Part shown: piece after piece, positions 1 through 11,251 of the stretch | Layout of the letters: the number at the start of each line of letters is the position of its first letter | Position numbering within the stretch: the stretch's first letter is position 1 | DNA from: Branchiostoma belcheri | Taxonomy: Eukaryota > Chordata > Leptocardii > Amphioxiformes > Branchiostomatidae | Direction: 5' to 3' | Length of the DNA stretch: 64,000 nucleotides | Assembly: GCF_001625305.1 (NCBI RefSeq) | Contig: NW_017804587.1 | Span: 573,045 to 637,044 of the forward strand | Position numbers and translations under genes: made by a program | The notes under the pieces: generated by a model | What the model was told of the DNA's origin: nothing | What the model saw: the letters and a program-made list of their open reading frames with translations, nothing else | Databases searched by the model: none

Positions 1-572
1 TATACCCGGTATTTAGTGAAGTTATCATTTTTGCTATTTGCAATAAATCAGAAGATTTGAGCAATTTGTATAATATAGACACAGAGGTTTTAGAGCTTAC
101 ATCATACCCTGTCCGATAGCAACAGTGAAGCTGTGAATATTTCATGCCCCTTGACCCTTGAGGCTTGCTGGTACCGCCAGAGTCATACATGAGAAGACAC
201 AGCATAATGAACATGTCATAAAACTAATCCTGATTCACTCTGGTGCATGTTACAGGGAGAAGCCAGCACACAGGGTCTGCTTTTATGGTGATCCCTTCTT
301 TTGATTTCTCCAGTGGTTGTGATGAATAATTGATAGAGAAGCAGCAGCAGTAGATCTTGGTGATATTGTTAATGTTAGGTAAGGTTTTGTTAGAATAATA
401 AAAAGTGTAGAAATACATGTATTGTGGAAAAAGACATTATCTAATGAAAGTTTGAACTGGTAACAGGGAAAGTGTGGAAACAAATAGATGTTGTTGAGTC
501 ACCATTTTTGTGAATAATCACTGTGAAGTATAAGCAAAATGATAACCTTTTTACTAAATTTTAGATAACAGG

Positions 573-1075
573 TACATGTAGTGGTCAGAAATACATGCAC
601 AGCTCCAATTTTATCTGCACTAACCTGCATTTACCCAGTACATGGACCAGTGTAGGTTAGGTGCAGGTAGACATCAGAAATACCTGCACAGCTCCAATTT
701 TACCCGCACTAACCTGCATATACCCAGTACATGGCCCAGTGCAGGTTAGGTGCAGGTAGACATCAGAAATACCTGCACAGCTCCAATTTTACCTGCATTA
801 ACCTGCATATACCCAGTACATGGACCAGTGTAGGTTAGGTGCAGGTAGACATCAGAAATACCTGCACAGCTCCAATTTTACCTGCACTAACCTGCATATA
901 CCCAGTACATGGCCCAGTGCAGGTTAGGTGCAGGTAGACATAAGAAATACCTGCACAGCTCCAATTTTACCCGCACTAACCTGCATATACCCAGTACATG
1001 GACCAGTGCAGGTTAGATGCAGGTAGACATCAGAAATACCAGTGCTGCACCGCTCCAAGTTTACCTGCACTAAAC
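573..1075. repeat. 89-bp tandem repeat, about six copies
   Basis: The anchor AGCTCCAATTTTA recurs at 601, 690, 779, 868 and 957, exactly 89 bp apart. A sixth, slightly longer and more diverged copy follows near 1050. Each unit carries GTGCAGGTA and, in inverted orientation, TACCTGCAC, so a single unit can fold back on itself. Copies differ by a few substitutions (Y at ACCYGCA, CATGGMCCAGTG). No spacer/repeat alternation is present, so this is a minisatellite and not a CRISPR array. Confidence 0.95.
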
Positions 1076-1354
1076 CACATATTCGCTTGGTTATTTCCAG
1101 CCCTGGTCCCTGTAGCCAGTGCTCCAGCCTTCAGGATGACTTAATATTTCATGTGACCTTCAGACATCTGTAGAAATGTTGGTGGAAGGCTGGGGCATCT
1201 GGAGGTCAGATCTTGTCTGACCTTCAGGTTAACAGGCAGAGATTTTGTAAGATACGGTGTTGTAGTGCTTAATGTAGTAAGAAGTGGTGGTACCGGGTAT
1301 TGTAGTTAGCATACTGTACATGGGAAGATATTAGTACATGTACTAGTAATATAA

Positions 1355-1612
1355 TGGTAGTCCCATAGCCTTTTTCAAACCATTGGGGCAATGGGTTGTT
1401 AGTCCACTGTGTCTAGGGCACAGTATTGGAAGGCAGAGCCCATCCCTCTTTTCGTACCCCCTTTTACTTTACCTCCCAAACCATCATGTACAATACCCAT
1501 TTTATGCCAAAGTTGTGTCAAGTGCCTTTCCCAAGGACACAAACGTCTTGCCAGGAATCAAACCCGTGACCTCTCAGTCTCATGTCTGCCAGCCTAGCCA
1601 CTCTAAATGGTC
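1355..1612 (-). mobile_element. tRNA-derived SINE, minus orientation
   Basis: Read on the minus strand, the head resembles a tRNA. It has an A-box-like GAGTGGCTAGGCTGGCAGAC near 1600-1581 and a B-box-like GGTTTGATTCC near 1555, followed by a tail ending AAAGGCTATGGGACTACC at 1355. Related tails occur at 8,545-8,630 (plus) and 63,018-63,130 (minus), which supports a dispersed family. Exact ends and target-site duplications were not determined. Confidence 0.65.
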
Positions 1613-1958
1613 CCTGTTTGTCTATGTACCCCATTTCGCCACCCAGTCTACAGTAATGCTTCATAAACTGCACTAATGCACCCATGTACATTCTTGGCCC
1701 ACTCTGTGCAGTGATGCGTGATGTGAAATACATTTGTACATGCTAGAGATGGCTGTCACCTTAGTGTCTCTAGAATTTGCTTCTCGCAGCATGCCTTCAA
1801 AGTTATCTCAATGCCCAAAGGAATTTGCCAATGGCACTTGGCAGTGACTTGATCAGGAAACTTGGATGGAGTACCATCCCTTGGGGAATTTTTGTAACCA
1901 TGGCGTTACTTAGTTCACTGTTTCTTATCTCTTTTTCCATCCATTATTTCAGGGTACA

Positions 1959-2010
1959 GAAGTGTGTTGTGTTGTGTTGTGTTGTGTTGTGTTGTGTTGT
2001 GTTGTGTGTC
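1959..2010. repeat. GTTGT pentanucleotide microsatellite
   Basis: About nine uninterrupted GTTGT units. It is low complexity and has no coding meaning, although it leaves a spuriously open frame of repeated Cys/Val/Leu residues. Confidence 0.95.
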
Positions 2011-4754
2011 TATCCATATAGCTTCCATTGCAGGGTGGGTGGGAGGTTGATTTTGACAGTTGATTGATAGGGGGTCACGCCTGAAGGTGACCCAGTGGGT
2101 GGTATGGGAAGTGATGTAATACCTGATCAAATTGCATCATACAAACAAATGAGGTCTGTGAACTGGTAGGTCACAAAAAAACCAAAATACATACTGGATG
2201 TCTGAAATCTCAGGTTTCTTGTTGAAATGTGTTAAACATGAAGTTTAATTCACTTCGCCCTGCCAGAAGCTGCCTTTTTCTTGGCATGACTTGCAGCAGT
2301 GTGCAGACAAGTCCATTTAGATTGAACATCAGGCAGAATACAGATTACAGCACAAGAATGACCTCATTTTCTAAATGGTGCCGATGGAGCTACAAGAAAA
2401 ACTCCACAGAGTTCTAGCACTTCGTTTCGGGCTAGAAGCCAAACTTTGTTGTATGTTTTCAGATTGCTCTACTCGTAAATTACAAGCACAGTTTGCGGTA
2501 TGCATGTAAAGTACTTGTTTTTATACCCTGATTAAGTTTATTGGATGTGAAAAAGTATTGGAGTGAACTTTACTTTATGAGTATGGCATGCAAACTAATG
2601 ATTTTGGTAGACTAAGTGTTTGTGAAAAATATAGGTTTACTACTGGCATAGAGATGTTGCTTACCAGCTAGAATATATCTTAAGATGAAGCCTTGTTGAT
2701 GTGGAACATTTGAGTTGTGTAGAAATGCCCAGAGAAGGTCTAATTGAGAACCTGCTGCCCTGTGGTGTAATGGATAGCCACGTTCAGCACCAAGGACAGG
2801 GTCAGGTGACAAACTGTGGGGGTGATACTTGGAAGGTCTAAGCTGTAGCAAGGGCAAGGCTGTAGGCTGGCTGCAGAAAGGGAGATCATACTAGATATTT
2901 TTTCTTACAAATTCTTGTTACTAATATGCCAACAGAATATTGGATTTGATGATAAAAGATGGTATTACTAATACTAGATGCTTATTTTCAACACCTGAAA
3001 CATTTTTCAACACCTGAAACAATCATGGATTTTTGTAGGTTGCAGACTTACAGATTCTTTTAGATATTTGTTGCCTGCAGCATCTGTTCGTGTAGGTGCC
3101 TTTCTTGAATTCTTTTTTTTTTTTTCATAGCAACATTTGAGACTACAATTTACAAATAATTTTTGACTGGAATGTCTAGCACTTAAGCACATCAAACTCA
3201 CAATATATTTCCAATATTCCATAAAGTTAAGTTTATGTCTAGACTCCTGGCTGCTCCTTTTACATAATGTGTGTACGAGACACCACTGAATACTTATTTG
3301 GAAGATAGATTAGAAAGTAGACTCTGTCTGGTACATTAATGGTGTGCTGATTACTGCTACATACTGACAAAGTGTTTTCTTAATAGAAGCAAAGGAGCAA
3401 CTTCTTGGGTTTAAGGATTGTAAATGATATCAGCTCTGTGGATTTAACCATGGATTTGTTCAGCAGCTTAGATTCTCGTTATTCATTGTTTTTAAATTAG
3501 AACATAATTGAACTGACTGAGGAAAAGGGTTTATAGTGTATTTACAGCAGTTTAAGTAATTACTTATGAAAGTTGGCTGAAACATACAGGGAGTTCTTTA
3601 TCAAAAGTGTACTATTTTGCCATTTTTATGCTTGAATATGGCTGTACAATATCAATTTATCAGGAATCTGGTTGTCACAAAGCTTATTTTTGTACCTACG
3701 GCTGGTAACCTGATCATCATTTGTATCTATTTCTGTAGTAGTCAACAAGTGTAAAGTATCTTCCCAGACAGTTATATATTACATCAAACACGTCATCACT
3801 CTAAGCCTTAACCTTAACCCAAGCCCAGCATTCTACTAAGCTATAATTGTATGAATTGTGCCTGTGCCAAGGATGACTGATTATGTGCAGGTTATTTTAG
3901 GAAGTTGAAGGATTTGCTGTCTCTGTGGAGTCTGGTGCTCACTTTCCATTTATAGAGACATGTATGAGTCATGGATCTGCTGGTTTATCCGTCCAATCTC
4001 TGAACTATCCTGCCAACATTAATGTTATTGAAGTGTTTTTTCTGCAACTATGAGTATAATGATTCATTTGAAGAAAGAAGGATTCATTTCCATGTCACTC
4101 ATTTAGATATTCCTTGTTCCCGAGACATGTACAAGGTATACACATTGGTACTAAGAGGGCAGAAACCTATCATGATCCTCAAAGGATTTATATGCTGTTA
4201 TGTAACTATTGTAAGCTGCAAGAATGCATTGCCTGTATAATGCTGGATCAAGGGACCAATGTACAAGGTAAACCAGTTTAAACCAGTTTAACTGTACCTT
4301 TAAAAAACTATAGCTTGAAAGAAAACAGCTTCAGATAATTGCCCCCAAGATTCTTACATTCTCCTAAGACCATAGTCTACCAGCAAGGGAAAATCAGTGG
4401 TAACTGTTTACAACTCTATTATATATCCTCTTTATGTCCAAACCAACAAACCAACCATCACCATCAGGCACTGGAGGACACATAACCTCCACCGTAACCT
4501 GCCTCCACAGAGGCGACCATGTACAGAGCATGCATGCTGTATTAATGAACTGGACGTGACTTCCAAGCCTAACCATGCGAGGTTGCAGACGGGGGTGTTG
4601 TTTTATGGCACGTTTGGCAGGCGCCACAGAGATCATTAGTGATCCTGTCTCCCCAAAGGCACCCGAGGGTCACCTCCATGTGTGGCTCTGAATATCAGCA
4701 GGGCAGAGCCAGCAGTAAGAACTGTGAAAGTGATCTTGAACCATTATTGCCCTA
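2011..4754. other. No gene recognised
   Basis: AT-rich single-copy-looking sequence, with a short direct repeat (ACACCTGAAACATTTTTCAA) near 2,990-3,020. Apart from the weak ORF at 4,022, nothing here supports a coding or RNA gene. Confidence 0.4.
4022..4240 (+). CDS. Short ORF with a C2H2-finger-like motif, doubtful
   Basis: A 72-codon frame starts with CFFC, then, 13 residues after the second Cys, His-x-His-x3-His. The spacing to the last two histidines (C-x2-C-x15-H-x3-H) is slightly longer than a standard C2H2 finger. A GT follows an AAG near residue 40 and could be a splice donor, but I see no convincing acceptor upstream. It may be an exon remnant, part of a mobile element, or chance. 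I do not recognise a parent gene. Confidence 0.15.
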   Translation: MLLKCFFCNYEYNDSFEERRIHFHVTHLDIPCSRDMYKVYTLVLRGQKPIMILKGFICCYVTIVSCKNALPV

Positions 4755-4869
4755 AGTTTAAACTGTAATTTCCGACACAAAGAATTGGACTTTCCGACTG
4801 TACAACTCCAGTCTTTGCCAAGGAATGAGCAAGTCCATTCTTTTTGTGTTGGAAATTACAGTTTAAACT
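4755..4869. mobile_element. Small foldback element (MITE-like)
   Basis: The two ends are near-perfect inverted repeats for about 38 bases: AGTTTAAACTGTAATTTCC at 4755 and its complement ending at 4869. The inner arms (GACACAAAGAATTGGACTT against AACACAAAAAGAATGGACTT) also pair. The whole element is about 115 bp and noncoding. I found no clear target-site duplication, so the superfamily is unassigned. Confidence 0.7.
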
Positions 4870-7800
4870 CACCAGTACAACATAATGATGTCTACCAACA
4901 CAGATGAACTTTCAAGATATGATCTTGAAACAGTTTTGCTTAACAACATTTGAGCTGCTCTTCACTGGTTGTGAGACAGAAGACAACAATTTGGAGGTAA
5001 AGTTTGCATAGCTACTGTAACAGTTAATGAAAAAGGCTTCAGAATCAGTGAGAAGTGGCTTGTTAAAATGTAAACATCCTTCTTTGTTTCATTTATCGGT
5101 CTTACCATTTGATCTCATTGGATGCTTCTAAAGCATAAAGAATATCAGTGGAGTAAATGTTCCTTCAGTCTTACAATGTTTAGAAGTTGTAGATTGTAAT
5201 ACATTTACTGAATACTCTACCTACGAAATCAACAATAAACCAGCCTTGCTCTGATCGTCTCATATTCACCCTACATGTAGCTGTTAAAGGGATTATATGA
5301 CCTGTAAAATATCTTGCCAAGTCGTCTCCAGGTTTTGCAAAGGGCAGTAATGATGGTATTCAGAGGCTCAGGTGCACCATGGTGATGGGTATCACTCATG
5401 AGCATCACATGATCTACAAACGGTTCTGCTGGTGTAGGCAGGGTTGGCAAGGGCAAGTTAAGGATAGATTATGCTGTAAAGTTCTGTAAAAGTTGGATGG
5501 AGTTTAAAGAGGAGTAGGCTTTAATCCAAGAAATGGGATTACCGGTAAGGTTTTTGATGTCCTGACCTGTGTTTAATGTCATTTGCTGCATCGTGTAGAG
5601 ACATATGTTAACATGTACTGTATGCTTCCCAAGTCCATGTACCTGTAGTTACCCTTCAGGCACAAACTTGCAACTACCACAAACTTTCAATATTTAACAA
5701 AAATCTAAAGGTGCACAATTTGACCTAATTTGGTGCCCACATGTTAGAGGGATGAACCTGGTAACTAGACTTTAATGAGCCACTCTGTCTTTCATTATTA
5801 CATGTCAGTCACTCGAGTTGCTCATTGGGCATTAGCAAATAGCACTTCTGTTTCTAGACTTATTGATTGCAAGCTGCAGTCAGTGCGTTTTGATAAAACA
5901 CCGTACCGGTAACATTGCCAGAATTCCAATTGGGAAAGTGTGTGTAGAATCTAGAGGCTTGTGTGAAACTCGGTGCCAGAAGTGCACTTGGCAATCACCA
6001 CTTCATCATCTGCTCTGGTAAAGCAGGAAATTTGGGCCATTGGAACTGCGTCATTCAAATGCACCACGCTACAGTGATTCACTTCCGTCAGCAGCATGCA
6101 GAAATCAAAAGCTCGTAGGAAATAGTTTAATCCTCGGTGTTGAAACACTGGAGGGACTGCAATGAGAGTGAACCAACTTGGCGAGACATTTGCATGTCTG
6201 CAGCCGCCATGCATTAGATTCTGATGCCTGCGATTCGGCTGCAAATGATTGATTGATCATCAGAATTATAATAGAGGAACACCCAAGGAGAAGTACTGGC
6301 CTCCCTGAAGACTAACACACAGTGATTGATGATCCTTAACATTGAATTTTGTTCCTACAGATGTAGCCTTTTGTCACCAAATTTGTATTGGTTTGGGAGG
6401 AGGCAGCAGAGGATTTCTGGATCTGGGTTTGAATGCTGTCCTAAAACTTCATCACTTCATCCCTCAAGTTGAAGGCTTACTTGCAAATATTATTACTAAG
6501 ATCCACTCATGGTATTTTGAGCTATCTGTTTGCCAAAAACCATCCAACCAACCTCAGTGAAAACTTTGCCTCCTTCCAAAGAGAGTCATTGACGTAGCAC
6601 CAATTAGCCAGCATAGTCAGCTAAAAGGGTCCCCAATGACGTCGACAGGCATTTACAGTTTAAGTGAAAATGCATTACGGACCCCCCAGGTAGACGAGAT
6701 AGGTTCTTCAGTCTATGCTAAGATGCATGTTTATCTCCTTTAGATGACAGTAATGGGGGCCTTGGGCATCTCCAGCAGTGAGAGACACTTTCTCATTGAT
6801 TTTTGTGGAATCTTGAGCTTGACGAGAGGCAGCGTTTTATCAAGACCTCCCAACTGTTGATCTGACTGTGATAAAGGCTGGCTTACCTGTACATTTGCCA
6901 AAGGTGCCGTAGAATGTAATTTGGGAGGTATGAGTGGAATCCTGTAATCCTTTAAACTTCGCTGACAATAAAGACTGTAAAAAAAGTGTTATGGGGATGG
7001 GTTGGATCTAAAATGTGTAGCATTTCTTCAATTTATATATTGACTGTTTTAAGAAATAAGGTGTGGAAACTGAATAGTATTACATACCTTGAAAATTACA
7101 GATGCTGTATTGTAGTTTTTAAATTCACAATTTTTTGTTTATTTTGGTATAATGATTATTGGCAATATCATGGTAGTATAGACGTTACATTTAATTTGAT
7201 TGTAGTACTAGTAGCCTCAAGGAAGAACACTGTGAAATTATATAACACAGTACTATAGATCCTAATGTAACAAACAAACCTAAGACATTCAGTGAGGCTG
7301 CTTTCTAAATCCTCATCGGAATCATTTTTCTCTGCAGATCTGATAGACATAGAGGAGACTGTTCTGTGATTGAAACCCTGTAGAGGCTACCTCATAACCT
7401 CATGCATTTGTTGAACAGTCCCCTGAGGGTGCAGCAGAGTTTATTTTTAGATACTGTGATATTGGATTTGGTAATGGTTTGCTTCTGAGGCAGTGAAGCC
7501 CTTTGAGGCACAGTCACGATTCTTTTTGTCGTGGGATTTTCAGCGAGTCTAAGACAGATCTTAGCCTGTGTTTACATAATCTCTAGCTGCATTCTGGGGC
7601 ATAGCAACAACTGTCAGTGGGGCTTGCTGCTAGGAGCACAATTTATTCTGGCTATGAAAAAACTGCCAACAAGGATTTATGTGTTACATCATACAGCAAA
7701 TGTTACAGGCACGTTATATGTATAGAGAGAAACCATTAAATCTAAAAGCTTCTATTTTCATAGGCTGTTCCAGGAAAAGTCTGAGAATATTGAACAGTCA

Positions 7801-8344
7801 TATATTTCGATCAAAGCATAGTAGAAAAAGTGATATCAAAGAGGTCCGGAAATCTAGACATGTAGTATTGGTTTTATTCAATGATGATGTGAATCGAGAC
7901 ACTCTGCATAGTTGTTCTAAGTGGATTTAAATGCTTGAACCGTATTATTTCCTATGTAAACTTGTTTCCTGCCAATGTAGTCCTACATTTCCGGTCAGTA
8001 ATGCTTAAGGTAGCCTGGAAGCAATCTGATTTTCTTATTCTAATGAATAAGGAATGATTTTGTATGGTCCTGTCATGCAACATATCAGTTTTTATTATCA
8101 CAGTGTCCTAATGGATATATTGATTGAACAGATATGTGGGTCGTATATTGTTTGATATATGTAGGAGATGGCATTAATGTCCATAATAGATGACTAGAAA
8201 GGTCAAATTAAGGTATGTCATTCTGTCACCAAGTATTATTCTGCAGACTGGATGTTAAGCTGTCAGTCCAATATATTAGGAGCTTCAGGAAAGAACCCAA
8301 GACTTGTCAATAGTATATATATGTATATATATGTGTCTCTCTTG
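4870..8344. other. No gene recognised
   Basis: The small ORFs here (for example a 97-codon minus frame at 5,951-6,244) match no family I know and have no supporting splice structure. TACCGGTA palindromes occur at 5540 and 5904, TACATGTA at 5272 and TACTAGTA at 7206. Confidence 0.4.
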
Positions 8345-8347
8345 GCT

Positions 8348-8396
8348 TGTCTATACATATATATATATGTCTATACATATATATATGTATAGACAA
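8348..8396. repeat. AT-rich palindrome bounded by TTGTCTATACATATATAT
   Basis: TTGTCTATACATATATAT at the left is matched by its complement ending at 8396, with another TATA/CATA tract between and before it (8,312-8,396). The segment would form a long hairpin. It could be a tiny MITE or a microsatellite that became palindromic. Confidence 0.6.
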
Positions 8397-8544
8397 CCCA
8401 ATGTGCTGGATGCAACAAAATTGAGCCATACAAAAGCTGCATTGCACCCTCGGCTATCGAAAAAGCAATCTCCAAGTAGTGCAAGGATACGGCTCATTCA
8501 GTGCTTCAATGTTTCACCTCCTACCTGGTATTACCTCTGCAAGT

Positions 8545-8630
8545 GTTGAATGGCTGAGCGGTAAGGCTTTAAAACACAGTGGATCAACAATCCACTGCCC
8601 CTATGGCCTCTAAAAGGCTATGGGACTACC
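8545..8630 (+). mobile_element. tRNA-derived SINE fragment, plus orientation
   Basis: TGGCTGAGCGGTAAGGC at 8,550 resembles a tRNA-Leu/Ser A-box. The 3' part ends AAAGGCTATGGGACTACC, shared with the SINE at 1,355-1,612, and the CACTGCCCCTATGGCCT segment is shared with 63,018-63,130. No B-box-containing middle part is visible, so this copy is deleted or belongs to a subfamily. Confidence 0.6.
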
Positions 8631-10400
8631 TAGTACTTTTTCACATCTACAAACACTGTACTATAGAAGGAGGCAAATCGAGAAATTGAGTTCTAGAAAA
8701 GAGTACTAGGTGTTGTCAAACAAGGTGTAAATCATTAAAAACGTTGCGGATTCTTACACTTCCTGACATCTGCTTGGGCTTTGAAGATTATTGAAAAAGT
8801 GTTACTGTGCTTTGCTTCATATAGCATGACCTGTCTTGACCTTCTAACCAGGAGAATGAGGTGTGAAAGTCAGTAGGTAGACCGGAGGTGGGGATGATCG
8901 ATGCTGCTCCCTGTATCGTGAAGATCACCCTCGGTGTAAGGATCAATGTTTCCTGGCTGTCGGTTAAATCTGGATAATCCAACTGCAGGGAAATCTGTGG
9001 CTAATTGCCTTCTTCAATTTGTAACGCATTAGAAACTGCCAGAATGGTGGGGGGGTAGTGAAAGAAAAAGTGCACTGGAAGGAATTTGAAAGCAGGATAT
9101 CTACCAGAAAGCTGACAGAAAAATGGCATAGAGTGGTAAAGGCTGGTAACTACACCAATTGCCGACCCTATAGAAAATGCAAATGAAGTGCAGTGCATTT
9201 ACCACTGTTACCTTTTTGCTGTAACTTCTGACATTTCCTGGTATTGGAGCAAATGGTAACCCTTTAGCAAGTTATCAAACTTCCTGTTCAGACAGTTCCA
9301 GTACCATGCAGTTGCCTCCGCTCACACAACTGTCTTCCTCCTTGGTGCTGAAAACAGTGTTGAGTTTGCTTCATGGGTGATAGTCCTGTTATTAGAGTGT
9401 GTTTGTACTCATGTGACTATCACAAGAGTGTTGTCTACCATGTTGTTGGATTTGTCAGGGAAATACTTGGTAAATTTGAATTTTTGTTTGTCAACTCAAT
9501 CATAATTATGACATAACACAATTCACAGGTTTGACTCTTCAAGTTACAACATGGCAGTAGTGATGTCACATAGCATGCAGGAAAATTACTCTGTACATTC
9601 CATCTTCTATAGACCCCAGATTTTGAGATTAACAGTGCACAATGATCGAATAAAAGTTGTCCCATATCAGTACTCATCCATTAGAAGCAGCAGGATTCCT
9701 GCCATTTCAAAATGATGGGCAGAAGACAGAAAAACATAAAACCCAGTTTGTGTGCTGAAATCCCATCATGGTCCTGCTACTTCATATTTGATGAAAAATC
9801 GATACAGTCGCTGAGGATGATTAACTGATTCTCCCCGGCTGTTCCCTGCCCTGTAAGGTCACTCCAGGCAGAGATTTATCTCTATTTACACCTCACAGAC
9901 AGACAGTCTAGTCTGAGGGCAGTCTAGAAACGTCCTGGCAAATTTATATCAACTCAGTGGTTGGCAAGTTTTTGTCCATGTTTATTATGACTGGTAGGTA
10001 TATTTCACTGTTGAATACAAAAAAATATGTAAGCTGGATAAAATTGCTGTAAGCTATATAAAATTGAGATTCACTAATAAAACCAAGAGACCTCCAGTCA
10101 GCTTTTAGTCCTTGGCTTGTCTTTGTGAGGGAAGAATAATGACGGTTGTCATCTCTTGACATTCAAGCAAGGTTCCACAGTTCAGTATCTGGTCAGAGCT
10201 CGCAGTTTCGGCTTCTCTCTGTCTAAGCTTCCGCTTTCATCTTTTCTCGGTGAAGATTTCTCTTCTTTGAGCATAAAACGTTGAGAGGAGACAGCTTTGT
10301 GGAAGTGTGTGTCTCCAGTAGTCACAGACAGTGGCCATGACAGGCCACCTTCATTGGTTGGTCTGACAGACATTGACTGATGAGGTAGTCCATTTACCCA
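8631..10400. other. No gene recognised
   Basis: No ORF longer than about 80 codons and no splice-supported coding segment is seen. The sequence just upstream of the FAAH2 exon echoes is CpG-poor and AT-rich, like the rest of the first 10 kb. Confidence 0.4.
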
Positions 10401-11031
10401 TTATTGGTGTCATAAATAGTGAACCATGAACGTGGAGAAGAGAGGCTGTAGGATCAGTTGAAACTTTGGCACAGGCTGTAATAACCTCTTTTTACTTTTT
10501 TGCTGTCCCATGCCTGCTCATTCTAGTCTGATTCAATTTTTCTCATGTGAAATGTGTGGAAATCATCAAGAGCTGGTGCCATAACTAGTGAACCATGAAC
10601 ATGTAGAGAACACTGTAGGCTTGTTTGAACCTTTGGTGCATCTACACTACTTTTTATACTGGACTGAAAGGATAAAGCTCTTTTTTTCCTCTCCCGTGTG
10701 TATGCAGGACTGGTGAAATGTGAAGAAGTCATCAAAAGCTACATCAACTGTATCCAGCATGTCAACAGGAGAATTGTTTGTCACTGTTAGATGACGTACA
10801 GTACAATGTACGAGACTTCATGGAACACACACTTATTCTAGTCAAACTCCTTTTTTCTCAGGTAAAATGTGAAGAAGTCATCAAAAGCTACATCGACCGT
10901 ATCCAGCATGATAACAGGAGACTGGTGAACGGAGAAGGCTGTAGCTTTTTAGGATTGTAGATTAACCTTTAGTGAGTCTTCACTAGTTTTTATACTGGAC
11001 TGAAAGCTCCTTTTTTCCTCTGTATGTTCAG
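10401..11031 (+). repeat. Ladder of degenerate copies of the FAAH2 exon-2 acceptor edge
   Basis: The first 40-60 bases of the coding exon at 11,032, with sequence upstream of its acceptor, recur at 10,547, 10,713 and 10,862. Spacings are 166, 149 and 170 bp up to the real exon. The copies read VKCVEIIKS, VKCEEVIKSYINCIQHVN and VKCEEVIKSYIDRIQHDN, then diverge and meet stops. Intron-tail words such as TTTTTATACTGGACTGAAAG precede two of the units. A further duplicated word, ATAGTGAACCATGAACRTG, marks the two most upstream units. The copy at 10,862 keeps a good polypyrimidine-CAG acceptor, so it is a decoy site, but it has a stop after about 32 codons. Confidence 0.9.
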
Positions 11032-11251
11032 GTAAAATGTGAGGAAGTCATCAAAAGCTACATCGACCGGATCCAGCATGTTAACTACATCATCAACGCG
11101 GTGGTGGCAGACAGGTTTGAGGAGGCTCAGGAGCAGGCGAGAGACATCGACACTGTGCTCGACGCTGGAGACCCCAACAACCTCTACCCGCCGGACAGCA
11201 TGCCACTTCTCGGGGTGCCCTTCACTGCCAAGGAGGCTTTTGCAATAAACG
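11032..11251 (+). CDS. FAAH2-like exon (first one seen)
   Basis: The acceptor is TTCAG before GTAAAATGT and the donor is G|GTGAGG; it ends in phase 1. It codes from VKCEEVIKSYIDRIQHVN through the catalytic-lysine segment LGVPFTAKEAFAIN. Vertebrate FAAH2 also has a VKC junction at this point. The acceptor edge is echoed three times upstream. Confidence 0.93.

Larger units (their letters stand above)
1..10400. other. Noncoding region upstream of the first recognised FAAH2 exon
   Basis: No reading frame here looks like a conserved protein; all are short and AT-rich. The region may be upstream intergenic DNA or the long first intron of the FAAH2-like gene, whose N-terminal exon must lie before the exon at 11,032. 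I looked for a segment coding the usual end of that exon (a hydrophobic stretch followed by a basic helix) and did not find one. The repeats inside this region are listed separately; between them I see nothing I can name. Confidence 0.5.

Noticed and set aside
573-1075. Possible CRISPR array
   Set aside because: The units are contiguous 89-bp copies without unique spacers, and the genome is animal.
4397-4639. Overlapping 80-codon frames on both strands
   Set aside because: Both are open over the same bases with no homology I recognise or splice support.
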